This document shows positions 1 through 7,902 of a stretch of DNA of 64,000 nucleotides, piece by piece. The stretch lies in the NCBI RefSeq assembly GCF_003946045.1, contig NZ_RHNW01000001.1:62001-126000 (forward strand). Direction: 5' to 3'. The notes below the pieces were generated by a model, which searched no databases, was not told the DNA's origin, and saw nothing but the letters and a program-made list of their open reading frames with translations. The stretch is from Levilactobacillus mulengensis (GTDB lineage Bacteria; Bacillota; Bacilli; Lactobacillales; Lactobacillaceae). Each line of letters starts with the position of its first letter. The stretch's first letter is position 1. Position numbers and translations under genes: made by a program.

Positions 1-389
1 AGGTCTGTGCGGGATAGCGTGAGGCCGGCTGCCCGACTGGCTGCGCCGGCCAAGGCCGCAAAGGCGGAGGCGGAGCTAGCTAAACCGGCCGCGGTCGGCA
101 CGTGGTTGGTCGAGCTGACCCGGGCAAACTGGGTTACACCACTCTGCTGGCGAACCAGGTCCAACACGTGGCGGACCTTCTGACTGGCCGTGGGGGCTAG
201 CAGCTGGCCATTTAACACCACTTCGTCAGCGGTGAGGTCGCTCACAAACTCGACCGTCGTATCTGTGTAGAATTGGTCCAGTGTTAGCGACAGGCTGCTG
301 GTCTGTGGCAACATCAGCTTAGTGTCGGCCTTGCCCCAGTATTTGACCAGGGCGATGTTGGTGTGCGCTCTTGCGGTGACCGCTGTCAT
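1..389 (-). CDS. mvaD: Diphosphomevalonate decarboxylase, N-terminal part (cut by window edge)
   Basis: The minus-strand frame beginning at 389 reads MTAVTARAHTNIALVKYWGK, the typical start of diphosphomevalonate decarboxylase, a GHMP-fold enzyme that makes isopentenyl diphosphate from mevalonate diphosphate with ATP. A GHMP loop rich in Ser and Ala (AGLASSASAFAALAGAA) follows near residue 105. About 129 codons are inside the window; the rest lies beyond base 1. The ATG overlaps the stop of the mevalonate kinase gene as ATGA, so the two are probably translationally coupled. This matches the usual mvk-mvaD order of the lactobacillar mevalonate operon. Confidence 0.93.
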   Translation of the reverse strand, partial: MTAVTARAHTNIALVKYWGKADTKLMLPQTSSLSLTLDQFYTDTTVEFVSDLTADEVVLNGQLLAPTASQKVRHVLDLVRQQSGVTQFARVSSTNHVPTAAGLASSASAFAALAGAASRAAGLTLSRTD

Positions 390-1333
390 TGGTGTTCCTC
401 CTCAAGGTTAAAAGCCTCCGTCCACGTTTCCGTGGCGCCGGCAGCTCGTAGGTGATCTTCAACTTGGTGGGTCGTGGCTAAATCGGGGCAGAGGGCAATC
501 AAGCAGCCGCCCATTCCGCCACCGGTCAATTTTGCCCCTAAGGCGCCGTTTTGGCAAGCCACCTGGGTCAAATTGTCTAGCTCAGGGGAACTGACTCCGA
601 GCCCCTTTAATTGTCGTTGGGCATCCGTCATGATCTGACCGAGATGCATCAAATCGGGGGTGGCTAGGGCAGTGCGGGCCTGGTGGCTGAGCTCGCCGAG
701 GCGTTGAATCTGTTGCGTGGTCTCCTGGGGGAAAGCCATCTTCCGCCGGGCAACAGCGGCCACGGCCTGACCCGTTTGGCCCTTGATGCCGCTGTCGGCG
801 ATGACCAGGTAGCCGCGCAGGGTAAAGGGAATCTGTAACGTTTCTTGGCGGGGGACGAACCAGATGGGCACGTCGGAGCTAACGGTGGCGGCGTCAATGC
901 CGCTCGGATTCCCGTGCGTAATTTTTTCAGCGATGTCGACCGTGCTCAGCAACAGCTCGCGGTTGAGGGGCCGCTGGAAGAAGTGGTACATAGCGCGCGT
1001 GATGGCCACAGCCACGGCAGCAGAGGAGCCCATCCCGCGTTCGGCGGGGAGGTCACTGGTGATGGTCATGGTAAACGGGGTCGTTTGGCCGCCGAATCGG
1101 TCGAGCAACGTCGTGATCAGCGCCGCCACGCCCGCTAAGTTTTGTCCCATTTGAGCGATGGGCCCGTCAAAGTAGCGACTGGCAATGGTCTGGCCGTTGT
1201 CGGCGTTACGCATGACCACCTGAGTCGTGACTGAGGGCAGGGGTAACGCAATGGCCGGCTGGCCGTACACCACGCTATGGTCCCCAATGAGAATAATTTT
1301 GGCATTACTTTTACCGATTGCCGTTCTACCCAA
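386..1333 (-). CDS. mvk: Mevalonate kinase
   Basis: GHMP kinase that phosphorylates mevalonate, first kinase of the mevalonate branch of isoprenoid synthesis. The N-terminal motif GKSNAKIILIGDHSVVYGQP, the ATP loop ERGMGSSAAVAVA and the C-terminal LTGGGMGGCLIAL are all present, and the length is normal for the family. The open frame extends to a TTG at 1372, but no ATG precedes the conserved core. The TTG at 1333 (product beginning MGRTAIGKSNAK) gives a family-like N terminus, so I prefer it; the ribosome-binding site is weak in either case. It heads an operon running into mvaD with an ATGA overlap. Confidence 0.9.
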   Translation of the reverse strand: MGRTAIGKSNAKIILIGDHSVVYGQPAIALPLPSVTTQVVMRNADNGQTIASRYFDGPIAQMGQNLAGVAALITTLLDRFGGQTTPFTMTITSDLPAERGMGSSAAVAVAITRAMYHFFQRPLNRELLLSTVDIAEKITHGNPSGIDAATVSSDVPIWFVPRQETLQIPFTLRGYLVIADSGIKGQTGQAVAAVARRKMAFPQETTQQIQRLGELSHQARTALATPDLMHLGQIMTDAQRQLKGLGVSSPELDNLTQVACQNGALGAKLTGGGMGGCLIALCPDLATTHQVEDHLRAAGATETWTEAFNLEEEHQ

Positions 1334-1639
1334 GTTATCTCGCTCACTTTCTGCATCGAATTTACTTACCAAAAAATATCATACTCTACTGATTGGCGTT
1401 GCGCTAGCTTTGGCAGTCAAAATCCGGAAATCGACGAAAAATTAACCCTTTCTATAGAAAGTTTGCCTGCTAATCCAGTTGCTTAGTACTGGACCACGGA
1501 ACTAGGCATTAATCGTTATTGGTGTTCTCTGGAATGGAAAATGGGGTGGAACGCGGTGAGCAGGGCTTCGACAGTCTGGAAGACAGTTAGTTACTGAGTT
1601 GTTTTTTATTGGATCATCGGCCTCGTCTTACCAGCCACG

Positions 1640-2100
1640 TTGCATACAACCCAAACGTTTTGTCCAGCTAGGGAATAGAAACCTGATAGACTGACAGCAG
1701 CCAGTGACTAAAATTTACGTAATGGTCACCGAGGATGTGAGCCGCAGGGATGGAGAAAATGAACAATCCATGTAGAGTGACCAGAGGTGGGCCAAGGTGA
1801 CCAGCTGTGTCGATGGTCTTAGCTGAGTGGTTTTTCTCAGCTTAGAGCATGGGGCTTGAAACTTTTGTCTGCCATGTCGAGTACATCCCAGACATTTTGT
1901 CCAGTTAGAAAATAGAAACCGTATAGACTGACAGTAGCCAGTGACTACAATTTGCGTAATGGTTACCGAGGATGTTCGCCGTAGGGATGGAGAAAATGAA
2001 TGATCTATGTAGAGTGACCAGAGGTGGGCCAAGGTGACCAGCTGTGTCGATGGTCTTAGCTGAGCGGTTTTTCTCAGCTTAGAGCATGGGGCGACCTTTG
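1640..2100. repeat. Tandem direct duplication, about 237-base period
   Basis: The segment from TTTTGTCCAGCTAGGGAATA onward recurs 237 bases later with scattered substitutions. Shared blocks include GATAGACTGACAG, CAGTGACTA, GGATGGAGAAAATGAA and TGACCAGAGGTGGGCCAAGG. The first unit contains only the half of the cloverleaf element carrying the outer arm and the long hairpin; the second continues into a full copy. This looks like a segmental duplication of flank plus half element. Confidence 0.8.
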
Positions 2101-2208
2101 AGACTGTGAATTTCAGGCTCAAAGTCGAGGTGGAAGCCCGTTTCTCAGGCTGGAACCGACCCCACAGCAGGGCACCTTGAGCCCACCGGCGGGAACGGCC
2201 TGTCAACA
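2010..2208 (-). repeat. Cloverleaf-type intergenic element, subtype B
   Basis: Read on the minus strand it starts with CGTTCCCGCCGGTGGGCTC and ends with CCTTGGCCCACCTCTGGTCAC. The outer arms pair (GGTGGGCTCAAGG with CCTTGGCCCACC). Inside are three hairpins: one in the region of CCAGCCTGAGAAACGGGCTT, one closed by CTTTGAG and CTCAAAG, and one closed by TCTAAGCTGAG and CTCAGCTAAGA with a single mismatch. It shares this layout with the copies near 24.4, 24.7 and 38.3 kb. Confidence 0.8.
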
Positions 2209-2373
2209 ACTAGTTGCTTTTCATTTTCTCTATCCCGGAGGCGCCAGAACCATCAAAGTAAACATTTCACGAAAATTTAGCCAATGGCGCAGTCAGTCGT
2301 GGCGCTGGCGGCGTAAGTGGTGTATCATAGTGCCAGTTATTATCGCAAATTGTGCAGAAATTGGTGAGCATAT

Positions 2374-5214
2374 ATGGATAAAGACACGGTTTACGCGGTA
2401 GTCGATATTGAGACGACCGGAACCAGTGTGACAGATGGCGACCGCATTATCCAGATTGGGTGCGTCTTCGTCCAGCATAATCAAATTATTAATCACTTTG
2501 AGACGGACGTGAATCCACTCAGAGAGATTCCCCAAGCCATTACCCGCTTGACGGGAATCACGAATCGCCGGGTTCGACACGCGCCGCTGTTTGACGACGT
2601 GGCCGGGACCCTCTACAGTCTGTTGACGAACACGGTCTTCGTGGCCCACAACGTCAATTTTGATTTACCCTTTATTAACGCGGAATTCAGTCGCGTCGGT
2701 TATCCAGAGCTGACGATTGAAGCGTTGGACACGGTGTCCCTGAGTCAAATTCTCTTGCCCACGGCCGCTAGTTTTCGGTTACGCGACCTGAGTGGCTTGT
2801 TTAACATTGAACACGACAATCCACACTCCGCGGACAGCGATGCCAGTGCGACGGCAGAACTCTTTATTTTCCTATTCCGCCGGTTACGGGCACTGCCGCA
2901 GGTGACACTGCAACGCATGATTGATCTGCATCCGGAACTACCGCTACAAACGGCGGCTCTTTTTGACGTGGCGCGGGGACTGAATGAACAACAGCCCCGC
3001 AAGTTGCCGGATTACCTCTACGTGAAAAATGGCTTGGCCCTGCGTAAACCGGGGAGTGAGACCCCAACCACACTGGCCGAACCTAGCAAGTATCCGAAGA
3101 CGAAGAAGCAAAAACAAAAGCTGATGCCGGACAACCTGGAATGGCGGCCGGAACAAGCCAAGATGATGAATTACATTTACAACAACTACGCCGAGGGTGA
3201 CCGGCACCCCGTTAAGCAGATGATCGTTGAGGCGCCGACCGGTATCGGGAAGAGTCTCGGCTACATGCTGCCCATGGCCTATTTAGGGCAAACGGGCCGG
3301 CCCGTGGTCATCAGCACGGCCACGACGCTGTTACAAGAGCAGTTGTTAGACCAAACGCTGCCGCTCCTGAAGTCCATCGTGCCGTTCCCCGTGAACGCCG
3401 TGTTGGTCAAGGGGAGTCGCCACTACCTGGACCTCCAGCGCTTCGCGACCACGTTAAAGGTGGCCGAGGTGTCCAAGCAAACGCAGCTCTTGAAGCTACG
3501 CCTGCTGGTGTGGTTGACCATGACCACGACCGGGGATCTAGACGAATTACACCTGGCCACGTACCGGGCGCCATACTTCCAAGAAATTATTCACGAGGGG
3601 TCGGTCACCGCGGACAACCCATTTTACGCGGATGATTTCTTGCGGCGCCGGGACCAACGCATGGAACAGGCCCAGTTTGTCATCGTCAATCACGCTTACT
3701 TGAGTGAGCATGCGTTGGACCTGGGTGAACGCCTGCACCGGCCATACTTGGTGGTCGACGAGGCCCAACACCTGCCGGACAGCACGCTGAAACAGCGGCG
3801 AACCCAGGTGAAGTTTGCCCAATTGATTAACGAACTACACCATATCGACCGCGATATTAGTCGTGAGACCGGTCCGAGCCTCCTGGATTTATTTGCCGGA
3901 GATGCTGGGGCCGTGGGCACGCTGAACGGTATTTTGGCCGCCAGCGAGACCCTAGAAACAGCGTTGAATGCGTTAGTCAACCATCTGTTCTTGCGGTTTT
4001 TGGCGGCTAAACGCCCCAACAATCACAATCAAATTATTGAAGAACTGATTCCGGCAACGGACCTGGCCGATGAGCTGGCTAAGGGATCGGCCATGGCCAC
4101 CGCGACCACGGCCACCGATGACCTGTTGGCGGCCTTAAACGACCTGCGCCACCGCTTCGACCAACAGAGCGAGCGGTTCGCGGCCTCCGAGCGCTACCTG
4201 TTTGAGCAGGTCGACACCCGGATTCACCTATTTGATGACCAAATGAGTCGGCTATTAATGATTCTGCGTCAGGTGGTCGAGCAGGCTCCGGCCAGTCTCT
4301 TTTGGCTGACCATCAACCACGTGGGTGACCGGAACAGTTTCCAACTGGCGAGTGGTCTGTTAGCCACGGAAGGCTTCCTGCGCAATCACTTGTACGCCGG
4401 CTTCCAGCCAGTGCTCCTGACCGGGGGGACGTTGTTCTCCTCCGGCCGATCGCAGTACGTGCTTGACCAATTCGACCTGGACCGCGAGCAAACGGTGACG
4501 CACCGGATGCGCTCCAGCTTTGACTACGCGAACCAGGCGGAACTCTTTATCAGCGATGCCGGCCCGAACCTGAGTCGGATTGCCCCGGCCGATTACGTGA
4601 CCTACCTGACGGCGGCGATTAGCCAGCTGGCGGGGGCAGTGGATAAGCAGACGTTAGTGTTGTTCAACTCGCTCAGCGTGATTGAACAGGTCTACCAACA
4701 ACTGTGTGCGCAACCGGAATTTGCCAAGCGCGAAATCTTTGCGCAGGGCATCAGCGGCAGTCGTGAACGGATTGTTAAACGGTTCGCCACCAGTCACGGC
4801 GCCATTCTCCTGGGGGCGGCTAGCTTCTGGGAGGGCATCGACTTGCCGGCGGAACAACTGGAACTACTGATTGTGACGCGGTTACCATTTGACTCGCCCG
4901 ACCGGGTCTTTGTCAAGGCTAACTACGCGCGGCTCGAAGCGGCGGGGAAGAACCCATTTTACAGTGCCGCTTTGCCAGCGGCGACGTTGAAGCTGCGCCA
5001 AGGAATCGGCCGGCTGATTCGGACGCCGCATGACCGCGGGGCCGTGGTCATTTTGGATCAACGGCTGCTCGAGAAACATTACGGGCAAAGTATTTTACGG
5101 GCGTTACCGGCCGAACTGCCGCAGACGACGGGGGATGCCAGCGCCATTGCGCAAGGTTTAGTTAATTTTTTCGAAAATAAACCGGACAATCCCGTGACGC
5201 CACCCGAAGTTTGA
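2374..5214 (+). CDS. dinG: DnaQ-DinG type 3'-5' exonuclease / ATP-dependent helicase
   Basis: A 946-residue fusion of an N-terminal DEDDh exonuclease (VVDIETTGT near residue 10, AHNVNFD near 92) and an XPD/DinG-like superfamily 2 helicase. Walker A is APTGIGKSLGY near residue 286, the DEAH-like box is VVDEAQHL near 459, and motif VI is QGIGRLIRTPHDRG near 874. Length and layout match DinG of Gram-positive bacteria. I do not see the four-cysteine iron-sulphur cluster of the Escherichia coli enzyme, as is usual for this branch. It starts a gene order (dinG, ypmB, aspB, dnaD) conserved across Firmicutes. Confidence 0.95.
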   Translation: MDKDTVYAVVDIETTGTSVTDGDRIIQIGCVFVQHNQIINHFETDVNPLREIPQAITRLTGITNRRVRHAPLFDDVAGTLYSLLTNTVFVAHNVNFDLPFINAEFSRVGYPELTIEALDTVSLSQILLPTAASFRLRDLSGLFNIEHDNPHSADSDASATAELFIFLFRRLRALPQVTLQRMIDLHPELPLQTAALFDVARGLNEQQPRKLPDYLYVKNGLALRKPGSETPTTLAEPSKYPKTKKQKQKLMPDNLEWRPEQAKMMNYIYNNYAEGDRHPVKQMIVEAPTGIGKSLGYMLPMAYLGQTGRPVVISTATTLLQEQLLDQTLPLLKSIVPFPVNAVLVKGSRHYLDLQRFATTLKVAEVSKQTQLLKLRLLVWLTMTTTGDLDELHLATYRAPYFQEIIHEGSVTADNPFYADDFLRRRDQRMEQAQFVIVNHAYLSEHALDLGERLHRPYLVVDEAQHLPDSTLKQRRTQVKFAQLINELHHIDRDISRETGPSLLDLFAGDAGAVGTLNGILAASETLETALNALVNHLFLRFLAAKRPNNHNQIIEELIPATDLADELAKGSAMATATTATDDLLAALNDLRHRFDQQSERFAASERYLFEQVDTRIHLFDDQMSRLLMILRQVVEQAPASLFWLTINHVGDRNSFQLASGLLATEGFLRNHLYAGFQPVLLTGGTLFSSGRSQYVLDQFDLDREQTVTHRMRSSFDYANQAELFISDAGPNLSRIAPADYVTYLTAAISQLAGAVDKQTLVLFNSLSVIEQVYQQLCAQPEFAKREIFAQGISGSRERIVKRFATSHGAILLGAASFWEGIDLPAEQLELLIVTRLPFDSPDRVFVKANYARLEAAGKNPFYSAALPAATLKLRQGIGRLIRTPHDRGAVVILDQRLLEKHYGQSILRALPAELPQTTGDASAIAQGLVNFFENKPDNPVTPPEV

Positions 5215-5263
5215 TATAATTGAGAAAGATTGAAATTAGACAAGGGAGACCGATGGAAAATTG

Positions 5264-5767
5264 ATGAGACAACAGTATCAACGACGCCAGCGACCCCATC
5301 ATTGGGTATTGCTGAGCATTCTGCTCGTGATTCTGGTTATTCTGATTACGGGGGCTTACATGGTGAACAAGGCCACCAAGCCGCTGAGTCAGAACCAGGC
5401 TTACGCGGAATCTGTCGCTAAAAAATCCGGTCATTTGACCAGTACCAGCCAGTTTTACTGGACGAACCTGGACACCACGTACTACACGGTTGCCGGGAAA
5501 AACAAGGCCAACCAGGACGTCTACGCCATTGTGCCGAAAACGGGCAAGGACGTGACGGTGCTTAAGAAGAGTGCCGGTCTTTCACGGAACACGGTGCTTC
5601 AGCAGGTCTGGAACAAGAATCCCAAGAAGGTCTTGTCCGCGGCGATGTGTGTCTTTAACGGCAAGCCTGCTTGGCAGGTCAGTTATTTAAATCAGAGTGG
5701 TAAATTGTGCTACATCACCTTCCAGTATTCCAATGGGAAGGTGCTCCAGCAGATTTCAAATATTTAG
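5264..5767 (+). CDS. TseB/YpmB-like membrane-anchored protein (DUF5590)
   Basis: About 167 residues. A basic N terminus is followed by one membrane segment (WVLLSILLVILVILITGAYM), then an extracytoplasmic domain with the small cystatin-like repeats of YpmB. In Bacillus the equivalent protein modulates a class A penicillin-binding protein and cell elongation (family knowledge). Position between dinG and aspB matches Bacillus ypmB. A TTG at 5261 and an ATG at 5264 are adjacent candidate starts behind AAGGGAGA; I chose the ATG. It is probably co-transcribed with aspB, which starts 24 bases downstream. Confidence 0.85.
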   Translation: MRQQYQRRQRPHHWVLLSILLVILVILITGAYMVNKATKPLSQNQAYAESVAKKSGHLTSTSQFYWTNLDTTYYTVAGKNKANQDVYAIVPKTGKDVTVLKKSAGLSRNTVLQQVWNKNPKKVLSAAMCVFNGKPAWQVSYLNQSGKLCYITFQYSNGKVLQQISNI

Positions 5768-5791
5768 GTTTGTGGTGAGGAGTGTGCGTGG

Positions 5792-6970
5792 ATGCAATTA
5801 GCAAAACGAGCGCAGGCGGTTCAACCGTCCGCAACTTTGAAGACCGGGCAGCGGGCCCAAGAGCTTCGCGATGCCGGGGTCGATGTGATCAATTTAAGTG
5901 TGGGTCAGCCGGACTTCCCGACGCCCCGGGCCATCAAGGACGCGACCATCACGGCCATTCGAACCAATCAGGTGGACGGCTACACGGCAACGGCGGGGGT
6001 CTTGCCCCTGCGTCAAGCGGTGGCCGACCATTTGTTAGCGACCCAACACGTCACGGTGACGGCCGACCAAGTCGTCATCACGACGGGGGCCAAGATGGCG
6101 CTGTACGCGCTCTTTCAAGTCCTCTTGAATCCCGGTGACGATGTCTTGCTGCCAGCGCCTTATTGGGTCAGTTACAGCGAACAAGTCAAATTGGCCGGTG
6201 GCCATCCGATTGAGGTGGCCCCGACGGCCAGTCTGAAGGTCACCCCGGCACAGCTAGAAGCCGCCGTGACACCAGCCACCAAGGCCATCGTGTTAAATTC
6301 ACCACAAAACCCCAGTGGCCTGGTCTACACCAAGGCTGAGCTGCAGGCCATCGGCGACTGGGCGGTGGCCCACGACCTGGTCATTGTGGCCGATGAAATT
6401 TACGGCGATTTGATCTATGCGGGGCCGAACCCGTCACCGTCCATGCTGACGCTGGGTGCGGCCGTGGCCGACCACACCGTGCTGATCAACGGGGTCTCCA
6501 AGACCTACGCCATGACCGGTTGGCGGATTGGCTATGCCGTTGGGCCAACCTGGATTATCGACGCGTTGAAGACCGTGTTGTCTCACATGACGGGAAACGC
6601 CGCTGCCGTGAGCCAAGCCGCCGCACTGGCCGCCTTAACCGGGGACCAAGCGCCGGTTGCCGAGATGCGCGCCGCCTTCCAGGAACGGTTAGACACGATT
6701 TATCCGTTGCTGACGGCCATTCCGGGATTTAAACTAGACCACAAGCCACAGGGGGCCTTTTACTTGTTTCCCGACGTGAGTGGGGCCGTTCAGCTGAAGG
6801 GCTTGGCCTCGACCGATGAGCTGGTTGCCGCTATTCTGGACCAGGCGCACGTGGCCTTGGTGACCGGGAAGGCGTTTGGCCTGCCGAGTCACGTTCGCCT
6901 AAGCTACGCCACGGACCTCCAGTCGTTAGAAACGGCGATGGAACGACTTAAAGACTTTATGACGAATTAA
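5792..6970 (+). CDS. aspB: Aspartate aminotransferase (class I, PLP-dependent)
   Basis: A 392-residue fold-type I aminotransferase that interconverts aspartate plus 2-oxoglutarate with oxaloacetate plus glutamate. Visible motifs are INLSVGQPDFPTP near the N terminus, LNSPQNPSG in the substrate pocket, the PLP lysine in NGVSKTYAMTGWRIGY (Lys237), and the C-terminal HVRLSYA arginine. GAGGAG precedes the ATG. In many relatives asnS sits directly after aspB; here a terminator and then dnaD follow instead. Confidence 0.93.
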   Translation: MQLAKRAQAVQPSATLKTGQRAQELRDAGVDVINLSVGQPDFPTPRAIKDATITAIRTNQVDGYTATAGVLPLRQAVADHLLATQHVTVTADQVVITTGAKMALYALFQVLLNPGDDVLLPAPYWVSYSEQVKLAGGHPIEVAPTASLKVTPAQLEAAVTPATKAIVLNSPQNPSGLVYTKAELQAIGDWAVAHDLVIVADEIYGDLIYAGPNPSPSMLTLGAAVADHTVLINGVSKTYAMTGWRIGYAVGPTWIIDALKTVLSHMTGNAAAVSQAAALAALTGDQAPVAEMRAAFQERLDTIYPLLTAIPGFKLDHKPQGAFYLFPDVSGAVQLKGLASTDELVAAILDQAHVALVTGKAFGLPSHVRLSYATDLQSLETAMERLKDFMTN

Positions 6971-6983
6971 TTTGACTTAAACT

Positions 6984-7022
6984 GACGATCGAACCGCAAC
7001 TACCGGGTTCGGTCGTTTTGAT
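6984..7022 (+). terminator. Rho-independent terminator after aspB
   Basis: Stem CGATCGAACC / GGTTCGGTCG with one G-T pair and a nine-base loop, followed by TTTTGATT. It separates aspB from dnaD. Confidence 0.75.
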
Positions 7023-7045
7023 TCTAAATTTCAGGAGGCTTCGAC

Positions 7046-7750
7046 ATGGATGAATTTATCCAACGTTACGTGCAGGCGGGCCAGACCAGTGTGGCCAACT
7101 ACCTGCTCGATCACTTTCGCGAGGTGGGGATGACCACGGACCAGCTCCTGGTCTTCCTCCAGTTGCGGCGTTACATGGACCAGGGCACCAAGCTGCCGGA
7201 CGCCGATGAGATGGCGGCCCATTTAGGTTGGGATAAGCAAAAGGTCTACCAATTGTTACATGAAATGATCAGTCACAAATTGATGACGATTACGACCGTG
7301 ACCGGCGCCGATGGCCAGAAGCAGGACGCCTACGACTTTCGCTTGTTAACGGAAAAACTGAGTCAATTAGCGGCTCAGACCACCCAGCAGGCGGCCAAGG
7401 CCGCCGTTAGTAATGACCGCTCCGCCGTGTTTAACCAGATTGAAACGGAATTTGGCCGGCCATTATCACCCCTGGAAATGGAAAGCATTACCCAGTGGTT
7501 GGACCAAGACCATTACCGCCCAGAGCTGATTCAGCTCGCCTTGAAGGAAGCCGTTTTGAGTCAGGCGTACAGTCTGAAATACATGGACCGCATCCTGTTG
7601 AGCTGGGAACGCAAGAACCTGAAGACGGCCGCCCAGGTCCAACGCGAAAAGGAACGGCAAGAACCGCGACGCACGGCCAAACCAACGACCAATGGGCAGC
7701 CGGACGGGGGGATCCCCGATGTGCCAATCTTTAAGCTGACGGATAATTAG
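7046..7750 (+). CDS. dnaD: DnaD-family replication initiation protein
   Basis: A 234-residue protein with an N-terminal winged-helix DnaD domain (about residues 1-100) and a C-terminal DnaD/DnaB-like helical domain (about 130-210) containing the LKYMDRILLSWE stretch that corresponds to the YxxxI signature of the family. It acts in PriA-dependent restart and initiation by helping load the replicative helicase. CAGGAGG precedes the ATG. The C terminus is short and basic, likely DNA-binding. In Bacillus nth and then ponA-recU follow; here nth is absent from this place. Confidence 0.93.
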   Translation: MDEFIQRYVQAGQTSVANYLLDHFREVGMTTDQLLVFLQLRRYMDQGTKLPDADEMAAHLGWDKQKVYQLLHEMISHKLMTITTVTGADGQKQDAYDFRLLTEKLSQLAAQTTQQAAKAAVSNDRSAVFNQIETEFGRPLSPLEMESITQWLDQDHYRPELIQLALKEAVLSQAYSLKYMDRILLSWERKNLKTAAQVQREKERQEPRRTAKPTTNGQPDGGIPDVPIFKLTDN

Positions 7751-7852
7751 GTTTAAAGACGTGTTGGTGAACCTAATTAACTAAATGGTGCAAGTGCGCC
7801 AGCGTGCCCGTCACGGCCGACCTGTTGTTGCGCCGCTAAATAAATTGGCTTA

Positions 7853-7893
7853 AAAAAGCGCCTCACCGAAAAAATCGGTGGGGCGCTTTGTGT
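7853..7893 (-). terminator. Terminator for the recU-pbp1A operon
   Basis: A perfect-looking stem (AAAGCGCC...CACCGA with TCGGTGGGGCGCTTT) with a six-base A/T loop. Read on the minus strand it is followed by six T residues, so it mainly serves pbp1A. On the plus strand it could weakly terminate dnaD. Confidence 0.85.
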
Positions 7894-7902
7894 TACCTGA
7901 CG

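Larger units (their letters stand above)
1334..2373. other. 1-kb intergenic region between divergent mvk and dinG, with a tandem repeat
   Basis: No convincing gene is present. The open frames here are low-complexity readings of repeats. The region holds the divergent start regions of mvk and dinG, a direct tandem duplication of about 237-base period (about 1640-1863 and 1877-2100) and one complete cloverleaf-type element (2010-2208, minus orientation). A TATGAT box about 50 bases upstream of the mvk start is a possible -10 for that operon. Confidence 0.6.

Noticed and set aside
1715-2209. 164-codon minus-strand frame with internal repeats
   Set aside because: It is only the translation of the tandem cloverleaf repeat; the protein repeats follow the DNA repeat and no start signal is present.
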